Position numbers and translations under genes: made by a program
DNA from: Candidatus Jettenia sp.
GTDB taxonomy: Bacteria; Planctomycetota; Brocadiia; Brocadiales; Brocadiaceae
Reading direction: 5' to 3'
NCBI GenBank assembly: GCA_021650895.1
Contig: CP091278.1
Span: 2,385,659-2,449,658 of the forward strand
Length of the DNA: 64,000 nucleotides
Shown here: positions 36,552 to 45,506 of the stretch, piece after piece
How positions within the stretch are numbered: position 1 is the first letter of the stretch
How the letters are laid out: each line of letters opens with the position of its first letter
Notes under the pieces: generated by a model
The model's input: the letters and a program-made list of their open reading frames with translations, nothing else
Database searches by the model: none
Told to the model about the DNA's origin: nothing

Positions 36552-36587
36552 AATGTCCAGCTTCTTTAAATAGTGAGGTATTTGGCA

Positions 36588-37682
36588 ATGAGTGTTATGA
36601 GAAATACAATCAAGACATTCCATCCTGCTTATTTTGCAATGGTAATGTCAACAGGCATAATTTCGATCGCTTCTAATCTTCTTGGTTTTAACGGTATTGC
36701 GTATGGACTCTTTTACTTAAATATCGTTGCATATACAATTATTGTATCGCTGCAATTATTGCGGGTAAGGATGTTTTGGAGCAATTTATACAGCGACCTT
36801 TCTAATCCCAAATTAAGTCTGGTATTTTTTACCACAGTTGCAGCCACCAATGTGCTTGGGGCACAGTTTGTTACGGTATTTAATCAGCCGGAAATTGCCA
36901 AGGTGTTCTGGTATTTTGGCATATTTTTATGGACATCGGTTTCTCTATCCACATTCAGTATTCTCTTTATAAAATGTGACCAAAGAATTGAGGTGGTGTT
37001 GCATGGCGGATGGCTTATAGCTACCGTAGGCACCCAGTCTCTGGCGGTTTTGGGTGCATTGCTTGCGCCTAAATATGGGGATGCCGGCAGTTTTGTGTTG
37101 TTTTCTTCTTTTGCCTGGTGGATGATCGGCTCATTTCTGTATATGATACTCATTACCTTAATCATTTACCGGCTCGTATTCTTTAAAGTATCTCCCGATG
37201 CGTTAGTACCACCCTACTGGATTAATATGGGTGCACTCGCCATAACAACCCTGGCAGGCTCAATCTTATGCATACAGATTCCTAAAATAGGCGGTCCCTA
37301 TACTGATTTCCTGGGATTTACAAAAGGATTTACCCTGCTTTTCTGGTCATTTGGCACCTGGTGGATACCATTCCTGATAATTATGGGGATATGGAAATAT
37401 ATCTTCAATAAAACACAATTTAAGTACACGCCGCTTTACTGGGGTATGGTCTTCCCTTTAGGCATGTATACAGCGTGTACCATAAGGCTTTCACAAGCCA
37501 TTCAAATACCCTTTATTGCCAATATCTCAAAATATTTTATCTACGCCGCATTTATTGCATGGGCTTTTATATTTTATAGTATGATACGTTCCATGATAAA
37601 AGCAATTATCACAAAAGAACCTGTTGCACAAAAAGAGGGAAAGATTGCCGAACCTCAAATGATCCCTGTTGGTAAGGGTTAA
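36588..37682 (+). CDS. TDT/SLAC1-TehA family transporter
   Basis: 364 aa with about ten transmembrane segments. It begins TIKTFHPAYFAMVMSTGIISI, the conserved first helix of the TDT (TehA/Mae1/SLAC1) family, and has typical blocks such as GTWWIPFLIIMGIWK. Family members carry C4-dicarboxylates, sulfite or small anions such as nitrate and chloride. The ATG at 36588, with GAGG 9 bp before it, is preferred over the upstream GTG. Its place between an Fe-S-repair-like gene and two FNT channels suggests an anion linked to nitrogen metabolism (inference). Confidence 0.82.
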   Translation: MSVMRNTIKTFHPAYFAMVMSTGIISIASNLLGFNGIAYGLFYLNIVAYTIIVSLQLLRVRMFWSNLYSDLSNPKLSLVFFTTVAATNVLGAQFVTVFNQPEIAKVFWYFGIFLWTSVSLSTFSILFIKCDQRIEVVLHGGWLIATVGTQSLAVLGALLAPKYGDAGSFVLFSSFAWWMIGSFLYMILITLIIYRLVFFKVSPDALVPPYWINMGALAITTLAGSILCIQIPKIGGPYTDFLGFTKGFTLLFWSFGTWWIPFLIIMGIWKYIFNKTQFKYTPLYWGMVFPLGMYTACTIRLSQAIQIPFIANISKYFIYAAFIAWAFIFYSMIRSMIKAIITKEPVAQKEGKIAEPQMIPVGKG

Positions 37683-38065
37683 AATTCATAGTAAGATCTT
37701 ATGGGCAAACTTGCTTTTACATTAAGTTGTCTTTAGCCTTGCCTACGTGTAATTGAAATTCCTATGCATTTACATGAGACCTTTGCCGACTTTTTGGATA
37801 AAATATTTCAGTGTAGGGGCTGGAAATCTTCGGCCTCTGCAAAGTAACTTGTTCTTGTTTCTCATACTACTACAATCATTCTTGCAAGCCTGCTCAGCAA
37901 AGCAATCTGTGTTTTTTGATGTATTTTCTATAAGCATTCTTGAAATTTGCACTAAATATTTAGTATAAATAAATTATTTATAAATATTTATTAAAGAAAG
38001 GTTGTGCCGTGTGATAGAAATGTTCATGTTCCGTAATCTCATACTACAATAGAAAGGAGGGGTTT
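37683..38065. other. Intergenic region before the FNT genes
   Basis: Contains a half copy of the dispersed palindrome (CTTTAGCCTTGCCTACGTG then AATTGAAATTCCT, 37731-37763), a perfect palindrome ACTAAATATTTAGT (37951-37964) and, directly before the gene, AGAAAGGAGGGG. No gene is supportable here. Confidence 0.5.
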
Positions 38066-38965
38066 ATGTCCAATGCGCAGAATGCAAATCCAGGCAGTCA
38101 GGAGTATGCTATACCTGTCATAGAGATCGATGCCTATGCGCCGGCAAAAATGGCGGATAGAGTAGGAATGATAGGGGTTGCGAAATCAAAGCTCAGTACC
38201 TTAACATTGCTTGCTCTCAGCATCCTTGCCGGTGTTTTTATTGCGTTAGGCACACAACTTGCGATGCTTGTAACTCATACAGCGACCTCTAATTATGGTC
38301 TTAATCAGTTAGTAGGCGGGGCTGCTTTTACTATGGCCTTAATTTTAATCGTAATTGCCGGTGCAGAGCTTTTTACGGGAAATTGCCTTATTGCAATGTC
38401 CTTTATGGCACGGAAAATTACTGGCAGAGACCTTACGAGAAATCTTATTATTGCGTTTATTGGTAATTTTATCGGTGCGCTAACCCTTGTGTTGTGGATA
38501 TACAATTCCGGACAATGGATGATAAACAATCATCTCTTAGGCGCTAAGATTGTTCTTGCTGCCAATGATAAAGTAAATATACCATTTAGTGCTGCTTTTG
38601 CAAGGGGCGTGCTTTGCAATGCCCTCGTATGTTTAGGTATCTGGCTCTCGTATAGTGGTAGAAGTAATATGGATAAAATATTGGCGCTACTATGGCCTAT
38701 ATCCTGTCTCATAGCATCCGGATTTGAGCATTGTGTTGTGAATATGTGGCTTATTCCTATGGCGCTTGTTCTCAAGGGTAATGGCTCAGTGCTGGCTGCC
38801 GCCGAGAAAATACAGGACGGAAAATTGGATCTTTCAAACCTTACTTTTTTCAAAGGATTTTTGATTGATAATATGGTTCCTGTTGTTCTTGGAAATTTAT
38901 TCGGTGGTATAGTTCTCGTTGCAGGTGTGTACTGGTTTATATACTTACGTCCATCAAAGAGATAA
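38066..38965 (+). CDS. Formate/nitrite transporter (FNT) family channel, copy 1
   Basis: 299 aa with six transmembrane helices. Signatures: GAELFTGNCLIAMSF, ARGVLCNALVCLGIWLS and SGFEHCVVNMWLIP, the last with the central pore His. FNT channels (FocA, NirC, HCN/HSC) move formate, nitrite or hydrosulfide. AAAGGAGGGG precedes the ATG. The N-terminal extension of about 40 residues (VIEIDAYAPAKMADRVG) is shared with copy 2. In an anammox-like cell nitrite is the likely substrate. Confidence 0.9.
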   Translation: MSNAQNANPGSQEYAIPVIEIDAYAPAKMADRVGMIGVAKSKLSTLTLLALSILAGVFIALGTQLAMLVTHTATSNYGLNQLVGGAAFTMALILIVIAGAELFTGNCLIAMSFMARKITGRDLTRNLIIAFIGNFIGALTLVLWIYNSGQWMINNHLLGAKIVLAANDKVNIPFSAAFARGVLCNALVCLGIWLSYSGRSNMDKILALLWPISCLIASGFEHCVVNMWLIPMALVLKGNGSVLAAAEKIQDGKLDLSNLTFFKGFLIDNMVPVVLGNLFGGIVLVAGVYWFIYLRPSKR

Positions 38966-38984
38966 GAGAAAAGGAGAACTAAGA

Positions 38985-39905
38985 ATGGCAGAAAATAATG
39001 TTCCGAAAGCTATACAAATAATAGATATAGATGCATATTCACCTCCGCAGATTGCGACCCGCATCGATAAGGTTGCTGCTTTAAAGGCAAAATTAAGTTT
39101 CGCACAAACCTTTTTGCTGGGTATTTTAGCTGGAGTTTATATCGGTATCGGCGCACAATTTGCCACATTAGTTATCAGTGATTCTACTTTGCACTTCGGA
39201 CTGAATGCAGTAATAGCAGGTATTGTCTTCTCTCTTGGACTTATGCTTGTAGTCATCGGCGGTGCAGAGCTTTTTACAGGAAACAGTCTGATGATTATGG
39301 GATACGTGAGCAAGAGGATTTCAACACGTGATATGATGAATAACTGGATTATAGCGTATACAGGGAATTTTATTGGTAGTCTTACCATGGTCTATTGGAT
39401 GTACAATGCACATCAATTTGAATTCTTTCATAATATGGTTGGCGCAAAGGCATTGCTCATCGCTCATACAAAAGTTAATTTGCCTTTTAAAGCAGTCCTT
39501 GCAAGAGGCGTTCTTTGTAACGCTATGGTATGCCTGGCTGTCTGGCTCTGTTTTAGCGGTAGAAGCGTTGCAGATAAGGTGCTCTCCATTGTCTTCCCTA
39601 TTGGTGGATTCGTTGCCAGCGGCTTTGAACACTGTGTCGCAAATATGTATTTTATTCCCATGGGTGTAGTGTTACGAAACAATGCTGCTGTCGTTGCTGC
39701 AGCCGAAAAAATGGCAGGAAAAACCCTGGATCTTTCTCAACTTACCTGGAAGGGGTTTTTTATCAATAATCTTATTCCTGTCACTTTCGGAAATATCGTG
39801 GGTGGAGTTGTTCTGGTTGGTATCGTATTCTGGTTTGTTTATTTGCGGCCGCACATCAGTGTGTCTCTGAATGTCAAACAGGACTTTTTTAACGAAAATA
39901 AATAG
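38985..39905 (+). CDS. Formate/nitrite transporter (FNT) family channel, copy 2
   Basis: 306 aa, a close paralogue of the gene ending 19 bp upstream: IIDIDAYSPPQIATRIDKV matches its N-terminus, and GAELFTGNSLMIMGY, ARGVLCNAMVCLAVWLC and SGFEHCVANMYFIP match its signatures. The ATG at 38985, after AAGGAG, is preferred to a start inside the previous gene. The pair looks like a tandem duplication; both keep the pore His. Confidence 0.9.
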   Translation: MAENNVPKAIQIIDIDAYSPPQIATRIDKVAALKAKLSFAQTFLLGILAGVYIGIGAQFATLVISDSTLHFGLNAVIAGIVFSLGLMLVVIGGAELFTGNSLMIMGYVSKRISTRDMMNNWIIAYTGNFIGSLTMVYWMYNAHQFEFFHNMVGAKALLIAHTKVNLPFKAVLARGVLCNAMVCLAVWLCFSGRSVADKVLSIVFPIGGFVASGFEHCVANMYFIPMGVVLRNNAAVVAAAEKMAGKTLDLSQLTWKGFFINNLIPVTFGNIVGGVVLVGIVFWFVYLRPHISVSLNVKQDFFNENK

Positions 39906-39932
39906 ATTCTTTTTGTAGTAATAATTATCTTG

Positions 39933-39979
39933 AAAAAATCCCGGTATAAAATAAACTATGCTTATACTGGGATTTTTTT
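39933..39979 (+). terminator. Rho-independent terminator after the FNT pair
   Basis: AAAAATCCCGGTATAA, 11-nt loop, TTATACTGGGATTTTTTT: a long stem with one G-T pair followed by T's, about 28 bp after the stop. Confidence 0.88.
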
Positions 39980-40032
39980 GAGGATACGCAGATGTTTTAC
40001 TTTTCGCTGTCTACAGAGAATTTGGAGTTTAT

Positions 40033-40389
40033 GTGTTCCTTTCTGCATTGCTCATTACGGCATTTGTATCTTTCGTAACATCTGCGGTAACGTATTTTTT
40101 TGCTAAAATAAAGATATTTTCCTGTGCACTTCTTTTGTTCTATGGAGCGAACTCTTTCCTCTCTTTTTTCCTGCTTAACACCCACATTACCTTCTTTATT
40201 ATCATCATAATACTTTTTCTTGCCTTTCCCATCATCTGCTTGCTAATCTTTGTTGTTGATACGTACCGTGCATTATTTTGTACAGACACTTCCTTTGTTC
40301 TCGTAATTGTTTGGTTACTCATGCCGCCATTTTTTATGATAAACCTTATTGTGTATACCGTTAGGATAATCCATGCCGGAAATGTATAA
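40033..40389 (+). CDS. Small integral membrane protein overlapping lpxB
   Basis: 118 aa, almost entirely hydrophobic, with three to four transmembrane stretches. GTG start after TTGGAG. It overlaps the first 17 bp of lpxB in another frame. The family is not recognised; the lack of charged residues outside the ends supports a membrane protein, but a spurious frame in AT-rich DNA is possible. Confidence 0.5.
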   Translation: MFLSALLITAFVSFVTSAVTYFFAKIKIFSCALLLFYGANSFLSFFLLNTHITFFIIIIILFLAFPIICLLIFVVDTYRALFCTDTSFVLVIVWLLMPPFFMINLIVYTVRIIHAGNV

Positions 40390-41533
40390 AAAAATATTCA
40401 TAAGCGCCGGAGACTCATCAGGAGATATCCATGGCGCCAATCTTATGCGTTGCATGCTTGAGAAAGACCCACATATAAAATTTTATGGACTTGGAAGAGA
40501 GAACATGAACCATGCTGGTTTGCATTGCCTTCATGACATGTCTAAAAAGTCCTTAATGTGGCTCCATGTTTTGAAGGAATTGTCAGCTTTTTTAAGGATG
40601 AAAAAGGACTGTATTCATTTTTTTAAAAAGGAAATGCCGCAGGCAGTTATTCTGATTGATTATTGCGGTTTCAATTTCCATCTGGCAAAGGCAGCTAAAA
40701 AGTGCAAGATTCCGGTAATTTATTATATTAGTCCACAGATCTGGGCGCATGGGCCCTGGCGTGTAAAGAAGATGAAGAAGTTAGTAGATAAGGTAATAGT
40801 CATTTACCCTTTTGAGAAACAGTTTTATGAAAATGCAGGCATCTCTGCCACGTATGTAGGACACCCTCTCTTTGATGAGATTCATAAATCAGGTGTTGAC
40901 GAAAAAATCGTTTCGGAACTAAAAGAGCAATGGGGAGACAACATAATTTCCTTAATTCCTGGCAGTCGTAAGCAGGAAATTGTTCGGTTGTTGCCATTGT
41001 TATTACAATCTGCTCTCCAGATACAGCAGGCAATTCCTTCCGTACAATTTGTCGTTTCTTGTAGCAATGAGCAGCATTTTGATCTCATACATACTCTTGT
41101 AGAAGACTCTAAGATTTGTTGCAAGATTATCGTAGGAAACATCCATGAGATAATCAAGGCATCCAAGCTTTGTATAGCAGGCGCAGGAACTGTCACATTA
41201 CAGGTTGCTTACTATCTCAAGCCGATGATTATTGTTTATAAAATTTCTCCTTTCGCCTATTTTATCGCTAAGCCATTCCTGACTACCCCCTACATTGGGC
41301 TTGTAAATAAACTCGCTAACAAGATGATCGTTCCAGAACTCCTCATGTACAGGGAGAACTATACGTGGTTGGCACATGAAGCAGTTCAACTCCTTAATAA
41401 TACTCAAAAAAGAGAAGCTTGCATTCGTGATTTGTCCTTACTTATTCATGAAATTGCTAAGCCGGGAGCGTCTGAGCATGCAGCAGATAGCATACTCAAT
41501 CTTCTCAATTCTAAATCCCTGCCCAGATTATAG
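40373..41533 (+). CDS. lpxB: Lipid-A-disaccharide synthase
   Basis: 386 aa. N-terminal FISAGDSSGDIHGANLMRCML is the diagnostic start; PVIYYISPQIWAHGPWRVKK, YVGHPLFDEI, SLIPGSRKQEIVRLLPL and AGAGTVTLQVAYYLKPMIIVY follow. A GT-B glycosyltransferase that joins UDP-2,3-diacylglucosamine and lipid X at the membrane. Separate from the lpxC-lpxA operon. The C-terminus is complete (ASEHAADSILNLL). Confidence 0.94.
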   Translation: MPEMYKKIFISAGDSSGDIHGANLMRCMLEKDPHIKFYGLGRENMNHAGLHCLHDMSKKSLMWLHVLKELSAFLRMKKDCIHFFKKEMPQAVILIDYCGFNFHLAKAAKKCKIPVIYYISPQIWAHGPWRVKKMKKLVDKVIVIYPFEKQFYENAGISATYVGHPLFDEIHKSGVDEKIVSELKEQWGDNIISLIPGSRKQEIVRLLPLLLQSALQIQQAIPSVQFVVSCSNEQHFDLIHTLVEDSKICCKIIVGNIHEIIKASKLCIAGAGTVTLQVAYYLKPMIIVYKISPFAYFIAKPFLTTPYIGLVNKLANKMIVPELLMYRENYTWLAHEAVQLLNNTQKREACIRDLSLLIHEIAKPGASEHAADSILNLLNSKSLPRL

Positions 41534-41614
41534 AGATAATTTAAAGAGAAACACCCCTGATTATTGTTCTCTTACTCGGTACTTACATGAATCATGCATG
41601 AAACTACCTTTAGC

Positions 41615-41645
41615 AGGAGAGACGTAAAATTTTACGGTCTCTCCT
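41615..41645. repeat. Palindrome after lpxB
   Basis: AGGAGAGACGTAAAA/TTTTACGGTCTCTCCT forms a near-perfect stem, 82 bp past the lpxB stop. The short T-run means it may terminate only weakly. Confidence 0.5.
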
Positions 41646-41664
41646 CATGAAAAAACAGGGTCGA

Positions 41665-41689
41665 TGTAGGGCGAGGCTTTAGCCTTGCC
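41665..41689. repeat. Dispersed palindrome family member
   Basis: TGTAGGGCGAGGCTTTAGCC followed by TTGCC. The 2-kb stretch 41534-43573 holds this, a short tandem repeat, a degenerate gene, a palindrome array and a second member; I see no ordinary gene. Confidence 0.75.
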
Positions 41690-41990
41690 GAGAGCAATTA
41701 AGATATACCATAATTCTCATGTAATTACTCAAAATAAGATGCAAAACCTGACCCGAGAGCTATCCAAAAAGGTTATCTTTTCACAATCATTGCGGGCAAG
41801 CCAAAGCTCAGAGCAAAGTAAAGAAGAAGTAATCCCCCTTGGTCCCCCTTTAAAAAACTTATCCTTACCCACATCTTTAAATACCACAAAGAGCACGAAG
41901 TACACGAAGAATAAGAGAGTTCCAAATCTCAATAAATTCTTTTTATGATGGATCCCTTCTTGAGGCGATGTGAGTGTGAGTGAGAAAACA

Positions 41991-42018
41991 CTGATACTGA
42001 TACTGACACTGACACTAA
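41991..42018. repeat. Short hexamer tandem repeat
   Basis: CTGATACTGATACTGACACTGACACT: units of CTGATA/CTGACA. It can vary in length by slippage, but no reading frame is attached. Confidence 0.55.
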
Positions 42019-42053
42019 ACAAAAAGCAACACACCCCTACCTCAATTGTAAAA

Positions 42054-42170
42054 GCGCAAAATCTTGCTTCTCTCCGTTCTTCTTTCTTCGTGTACTTCGT
42101 GGTTTACCTTGCTTCTACCTTCGCTCCCTACCTAACTTGTGGGTAAGGATAAGTTAAAAAAGGGGGAAAA
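42054..42170. repeat. Direct repeat copy 1 (partner at 47136)
   Basis: GCAAAATCTTGCTTCTCTCC...TTCTTTCTTCGTGTACTTCG...CTTCTACCTTCGCTCCCTAC...TTGTGGGTAAGGATAAG is closely matched at 47136-47245 in the same orientation. Both are followed by GTGTGAGTG-TTTAA, so the copy extends further. No coding capacity. Confidence 0.7.
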
Positions 42171-42442
42171 ATGTGTGAGTGTTTAAGAAAAGGGAAAAAT
42201 GGGCAAGTGATTTACAAGGGGGGAAATGCATGAGTATTGAGAAAGTAAGAAATAATGAGGTTATTTCTTTCGTTTCGGAAAGAGGATTAATAACCCCTGT
42301 ATCCCCTTTGATAAGGTTTTTCAAGCTCTCCTTTTTCACATCTTCCCCTTTTCTAAATCATTCACACGTCTCCCCTTTTTTAAAGGGGGATCAAGGGGAA
42401 TTACGATGCTCCAGTCGTTCCTCCTTTGCAAATGATCCGATA

Positions 42443-42796
42443 CTACCTATTACACTTTTGGACAGCCCCTATCCATACCACCCTTACGATCCAACAATAT
42501 TTTGAGCAACTGCAATCCCTCGAGGAAAAACCTTCGGAAAGGAAAGAAAAAGATATGCCGAGAGAGTGATGCTTTTGAAATGCTTGCTGCCAGGAGGCGG
42601 GATCATCTGAGGTAAGCGGCTTTTGAGGTAACAGGGCAATGTCATTAAGTATTTTTATTAAGGGAAGTGTAGTGGTCTGAAAATGAAATTGCTGAAGAAA
42701 AAGGGAATTTTGAATGAATTCCGAAAGCTGATTGCAGTTTTCCGTACAACAAGAAAATGGATTGTGGTCTATAATCAGGATATTTTGTTGTACCAT
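42443..42796 (-). pseudogene. Degenerate gene copy 1, no recognised family
   Basis: A 117-aa frame on the minus strand begins MVQQNILIIDHNPFS, a receiver-like start, after GGAGGATAT. The middle, LPLIKILNDIALLPQKPLTS then DDPASWQQAFQKH, is matched by a second degraded copy at 45.1-45.6 kb (IPVIKMLNDI, LPPQKSLTPDDLVSWQQGFQKH across frameshifts). The end (SSRDCSCSKYCWIV) does not look natural, so the frame is probably a remnant of a longer gene. The family cannot be named by eye. Confidence 0.45.
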
Positions 42797-43185
42797 ATAT
42801 CCTCCATTTCTAAAACAATATTACTCAACTAATAATTTAACTACATGAGTAAGCATTTAGTTTTGTCTGTGATAATTATTACAATCAAAAAATATACCAA
42901 AAGATAAAGATTTATACTGAATAGTAATTCAGGATCTCCTTTTGTGCGGAAATAAGCAAAAGCCCTTATAGAAATGTACGTTACATGAGTATAACAGATA
43001 TTGAGATACTTTATCTTTATTTCACATAAGCCCCCGTTAAACAAATACATAATTGAAAATACTTCTCAAATTTAAGCGTATTTTTAGGAAAAAATTACTA
43101 TCTTAATTGACAAACATTGCTTGAGAAAAATATTTACCTCTGAAAAGAAAAATACTATGTTATTAAATTATTTAAATACAATAAA

Positions 43186-43233
43186 TGTCTCGTGAGACAA
43201 AAGTGTCTTGAGACAAAGGTGTCTCATGATACA
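43186..43233. promoter_or_regulatory. Array of three 14-bp (12-bp) palindromes upstream of pyk
   Basis: TGTCTCGTGAGACA (43186-43199), TGTCTTGAGACA (43204-43215) and TGTCTCATGATACA (43220-43233), each separated by 4 bp (AAAG, AAGG). A fourth weaker half-site (CGTCTT) follows after AAAG. Spacing of about 16-18 bp suggests cooperative binding by a regulator. Related arrays lie at 51151 and 54544. Confidence 0.6.
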
Positions 43234-43448
43234 AAAGCGTCTTCCTTTGCAACACCCTCATTCCTATCCACAAGTTGGGTAAAAATGATACGTGTAAAGT
43301 ACGATGTGAGGGAACAAAAAGTACATGAAACCCATCAAAGATATTCAGTTTTCCTTTCCTATAAAACCCTTGAAATCCCCCCATCTTTGTTAGATAATTG
43401 TTTTGTTACATCTGTATAAACTGATTTTCTTTGCTTTATGAGATAAGC

Positions 43449-43560
43449 ATAGATACCTTTATGAGAATTATGGTATATCCTGGTTTCCTGTTGAGGAATT
43501 TCAATTCTGTAGGGCAAACCTTTAGGTTTGCCTTCTGCAAGGCTAAAGCCTCGCCCTACA
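43449..43560. repeat. Long form of the dispersed palindrome family
   Basis: Starts ATAGATACCT-TTATGAGAATTATGGTATATCC, then GAGGAATTTCAATTCTGTAGGGCAAACCTTTAGGTTTGCC and GGCAAGGCTAAAGCCTCGCC. The same order is found at 52696-52787, so the family has a defined long form of about 90-110 bp. It ends 14 bp before the pyk start. Confidence 0.75.
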
Positions 43561-43573
43561 AGGTTAGGTTCTC

Positions 43574-44995
43574 ATGATAGACTATTTTTCAAGAACAAAA
43601 ATTGTATGCACTATTGGACCCGCTTGTAGCTCCGCATCCATGATTGAGGGTTTAATCCATGCGGGCATGGATGTTGCGCGGTTAAATTTCTCTCATGGAG
43701 CCCTATCGGAACATGAGGCCACTATTAAGAATATACGCCTCGTTTCTCAGCAACTCAACAGGCCAATTGCTATCCTTCAAGATCTATCAGGGCCAAAAGT
43801 TAGAATAAAATCTCTCTATAAAGATACAATTACCTTGAATGCTAACGATGTATTTACTCTCACCAGTAAGAACGTGGAAGGAAATGAAAAAATAGCATCA
43901 ATTACCTACACGTGTTTACCGGACATCGTTTTCCCTGGCGATACTATCTTTCTCTGTGATGGCGAAATAGAATTAAGGGTCGTCAGTAAGGATAGTACGG
44001 ATATTATCTGTCAGGTTATTGTCGGTGGTGTTTTACCATCGGGAAAAGGAATTAACATACCCAAAAGGAGTCTGCCAATACCTTCTCTTACGGAAAAAGA
44101 TAAAAGTGATCTTGAATTCGGGATTGAGCACGATGTAGATTACGTGGCTCTGTCATTTGTAAAAAATAAGGATGATATTCTTGAGCTTAAGGAAATTATA
44201 CGCGAGAAAAACAAAGATATTCCCGTTATTGCTAAGATTGAAAAGCATGAAGCGCTGAATAATCTTGAGGATATTATAAAAACCGCAGATGCTATTATGG
44301 TAGCCAGGGGAGATTTGGGCGTTGAAATACCGCTAGAACAGGTCCCCTTGGCTCAAAAAAAGATCATTCATCTGGCTAATTCTTACTGTAAACCTGTTAT
44401 TACCGCAACCCAAATGTTAGGCTCTATGGTCACAAATTATAGACCAACCCGTGCGGAGGTTACTGACGTAGCTAATGCTATTTTTGATGGAAGCGATGCG
44501 GTTATGCTTTCCGAGGAAACAGCAAAAGGTCAATATCCCATCGCATCCGTCATTATGCTATCAAAAATTGCTAATGAAATAGAACCTGCTTTAGTGAGAA
44601 AAGAAAACTTCGAGACGTTACGGATACCGGATAGTCCGATTACCATACCCGATGCAATAAGTATTGCAACATGCCAGGTTTCTAATAATCTCAACACAAA
44701 AGTTATCATTACCGCTACACAGACAGGAAGTACTGCACGATTTATTTCTAAATACCGTCCCAAGCAACATATTCTTGCAGTAACTACATCATTACATACC
44801 TATAGAAGGCTTGCACTCGTATGGGGAGTTACTCCTATCGTTACGGAACCTATACAAAATACCGATGATATGATGAAAAAAAGTATAGAAGCCGCTAAGC
44901 AAGCTGGTTATATCAAAGAGGGTGAAATGATTGCCTTCACCGGTGGAGTTCCCATCTGGAAGCCAGGCTCTACTAATTTGTTAAGGGTTTTTTAG
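43574..44995 (+). CDS. pyk: Pyruvate kinase
   Basis: 473 aa. TKIVCTIGPACSSASMI at the N-terminus, VARLNFSHG, LSGPKVRI, KIEKHEALNNLEDII, MVARGDLGVEIPLEQVPLAQ and the active-site MLGSMVTNYRPTRAEVTDVANA are all intact. The C-terminal allosteric domain is present (TARFISKYRP). It makes pyruvate and ATP from phosphoenolpyruvate and ADP. The ribosome site is weak (AGGTTCTC). Upstream lie a palindrome array and a repeat. Confidence 0.95.
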   Translation: MIDYFSRTKIVCTIGPACSSASMIEGLIHAGMDVARLNFSHGALSEHEATIKNIRLVSQQLNRPIAILQDLSGPKVRIKSLYKDTITLNANDVFTLTSKNVEGNEKIASITYTCLPDIVFPGDTIFLCDGEIELRVVSKDSTDIICQVIVGGVLPSGKGINIPKRSLPIPSLTEKDKSDLEFGIEHDVDYVALSFVKNKDDILELKEIIREKNKDIPVIAKIEKHEALNNLEDIIKTADAIMVARGDLGVEIPLEQVPLAQKKIIHLANSYCKPVITATQMLGSMVTNYRPTRAEVTDVANAIFDGSDAVMLSEETAKGQYPIASVIMLSKIANEIEPALVRKENFETLRIPDSPITIPDAISIATCQVSNNLNTKVIITATQTGSTARFISKYRPKQHILAVTTSLHTYRRLALVWGVTPIVTEPIQNTDDMMKKSIEAAKQAGYIKEGEMIAFTGGVPIWKPGSTNLLRVF

Positions 44996-45218
44996 GCTTG
45001 GTTGTGTTGGTATGGTTGCGTTTTATCTGAAATTCAGGAGGTTTTCACGAGTATCTATAAATGTTGATTGACTTTTGAGATGGTTACATGAATTTCCCTG
45101 GTAAAAATCTTCGGAAAGGAAAAGGTATGGCGGAGGATTGATGCTTTTGAAATCCTTGTTGCCAAGAGACTAGATCATCTGGGGTAAGCGATTTTTGAGG
45201 TGGCAGGGAATGTCATTA

Positions 45219-45506
45219 GAGGTCATCCCAAAACCTCAATTTAGTATCGAGAATCATTTGAGACATAGTAGGTATAAGGAGAGAATTTTTCATACTCTGT
45301 AGGCCGTTACCTGGGGTGGCACTGACAAACTTTGTTTGTCAGTGTTTTGTAATCCATATCCATGTACGCAGGTAAATAAGCACGGACAAACGAAGTTTGT
45401 CCGTGCCACCCGGTCTGGAGAGTTATCTAAAAACCTCACTGTTAGTATTTAGAATCATTTGAAGATAGAGAGGTTCCCGTACAGAAATAGGTTTTGGGAT
45501 AGCTTC
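45219..45506. mobile_element. 288-bp MITE-like element with TA target duplication
   Basis: Terminal inverted repeats GAGGTCATCCCAAAACCT (left) and the reverse complement GAAGCTATCCCAAAACCT (right), 15 of 18 identical. Flanked by TA on both sides (45217-45218, 45507-45508); the uninterrupted homologue reads TCATTAAG at the same place. Inside are two direct repeats (CCTCA...TTAGTAT...AGAATCATTTG) and a two-hairpin unit. No transposase is inside. TA duplication points to an IS630/Tc1-mariner-type helper, by analogy. Confidence 0.75.
45315..45410. repeat. Two-hairpin element, copy 1
   Basis: GGTGGCACTGACAAAC...GTTTGTCAGTG, a 36-nt spacer, then CACGGACAAAC...GTTTGTCCGTGCCACC. Each half is a hairpin and the outermost GGTGGC/GCCACC also pair. 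It lies within the MITE-like element; an inverted copy is at 56101-56222. Confidence 0.75.

Noticed and set aside
40033-40389. Considered as pure noise in AT-rich DNA
   Set aside because: Kept as a low-confidence gene because it has a ribosome-like site and only hydrophobic residues, and abuts lpxB; the alternative that it is spurious remains.
41729-42034. 101-aa minus-strand frame beginning MCCFLFSVSVSISISVF
   Set aside because: Its start is the translation of a hexamer tandem repeat and the rest is repeat DNA; no homology seen.
42179-42505. 108-aa plus-strand frame in the lpxB-pyk gap
   Set aside because: It crosses repeat sequence and a CCCCTT/AAGGGG inverted repeat, with no domain and no good ribosome site.
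43186-43233. Possible CRISPR array
   Set aside because: Units are 12-14 bp palindromes with 4-bp spacers, far too short, and no cas genes are present.
45001-45060. Terminator after pyk
   Set aside because: No stable stem with a T-run is seen directly after 44995.
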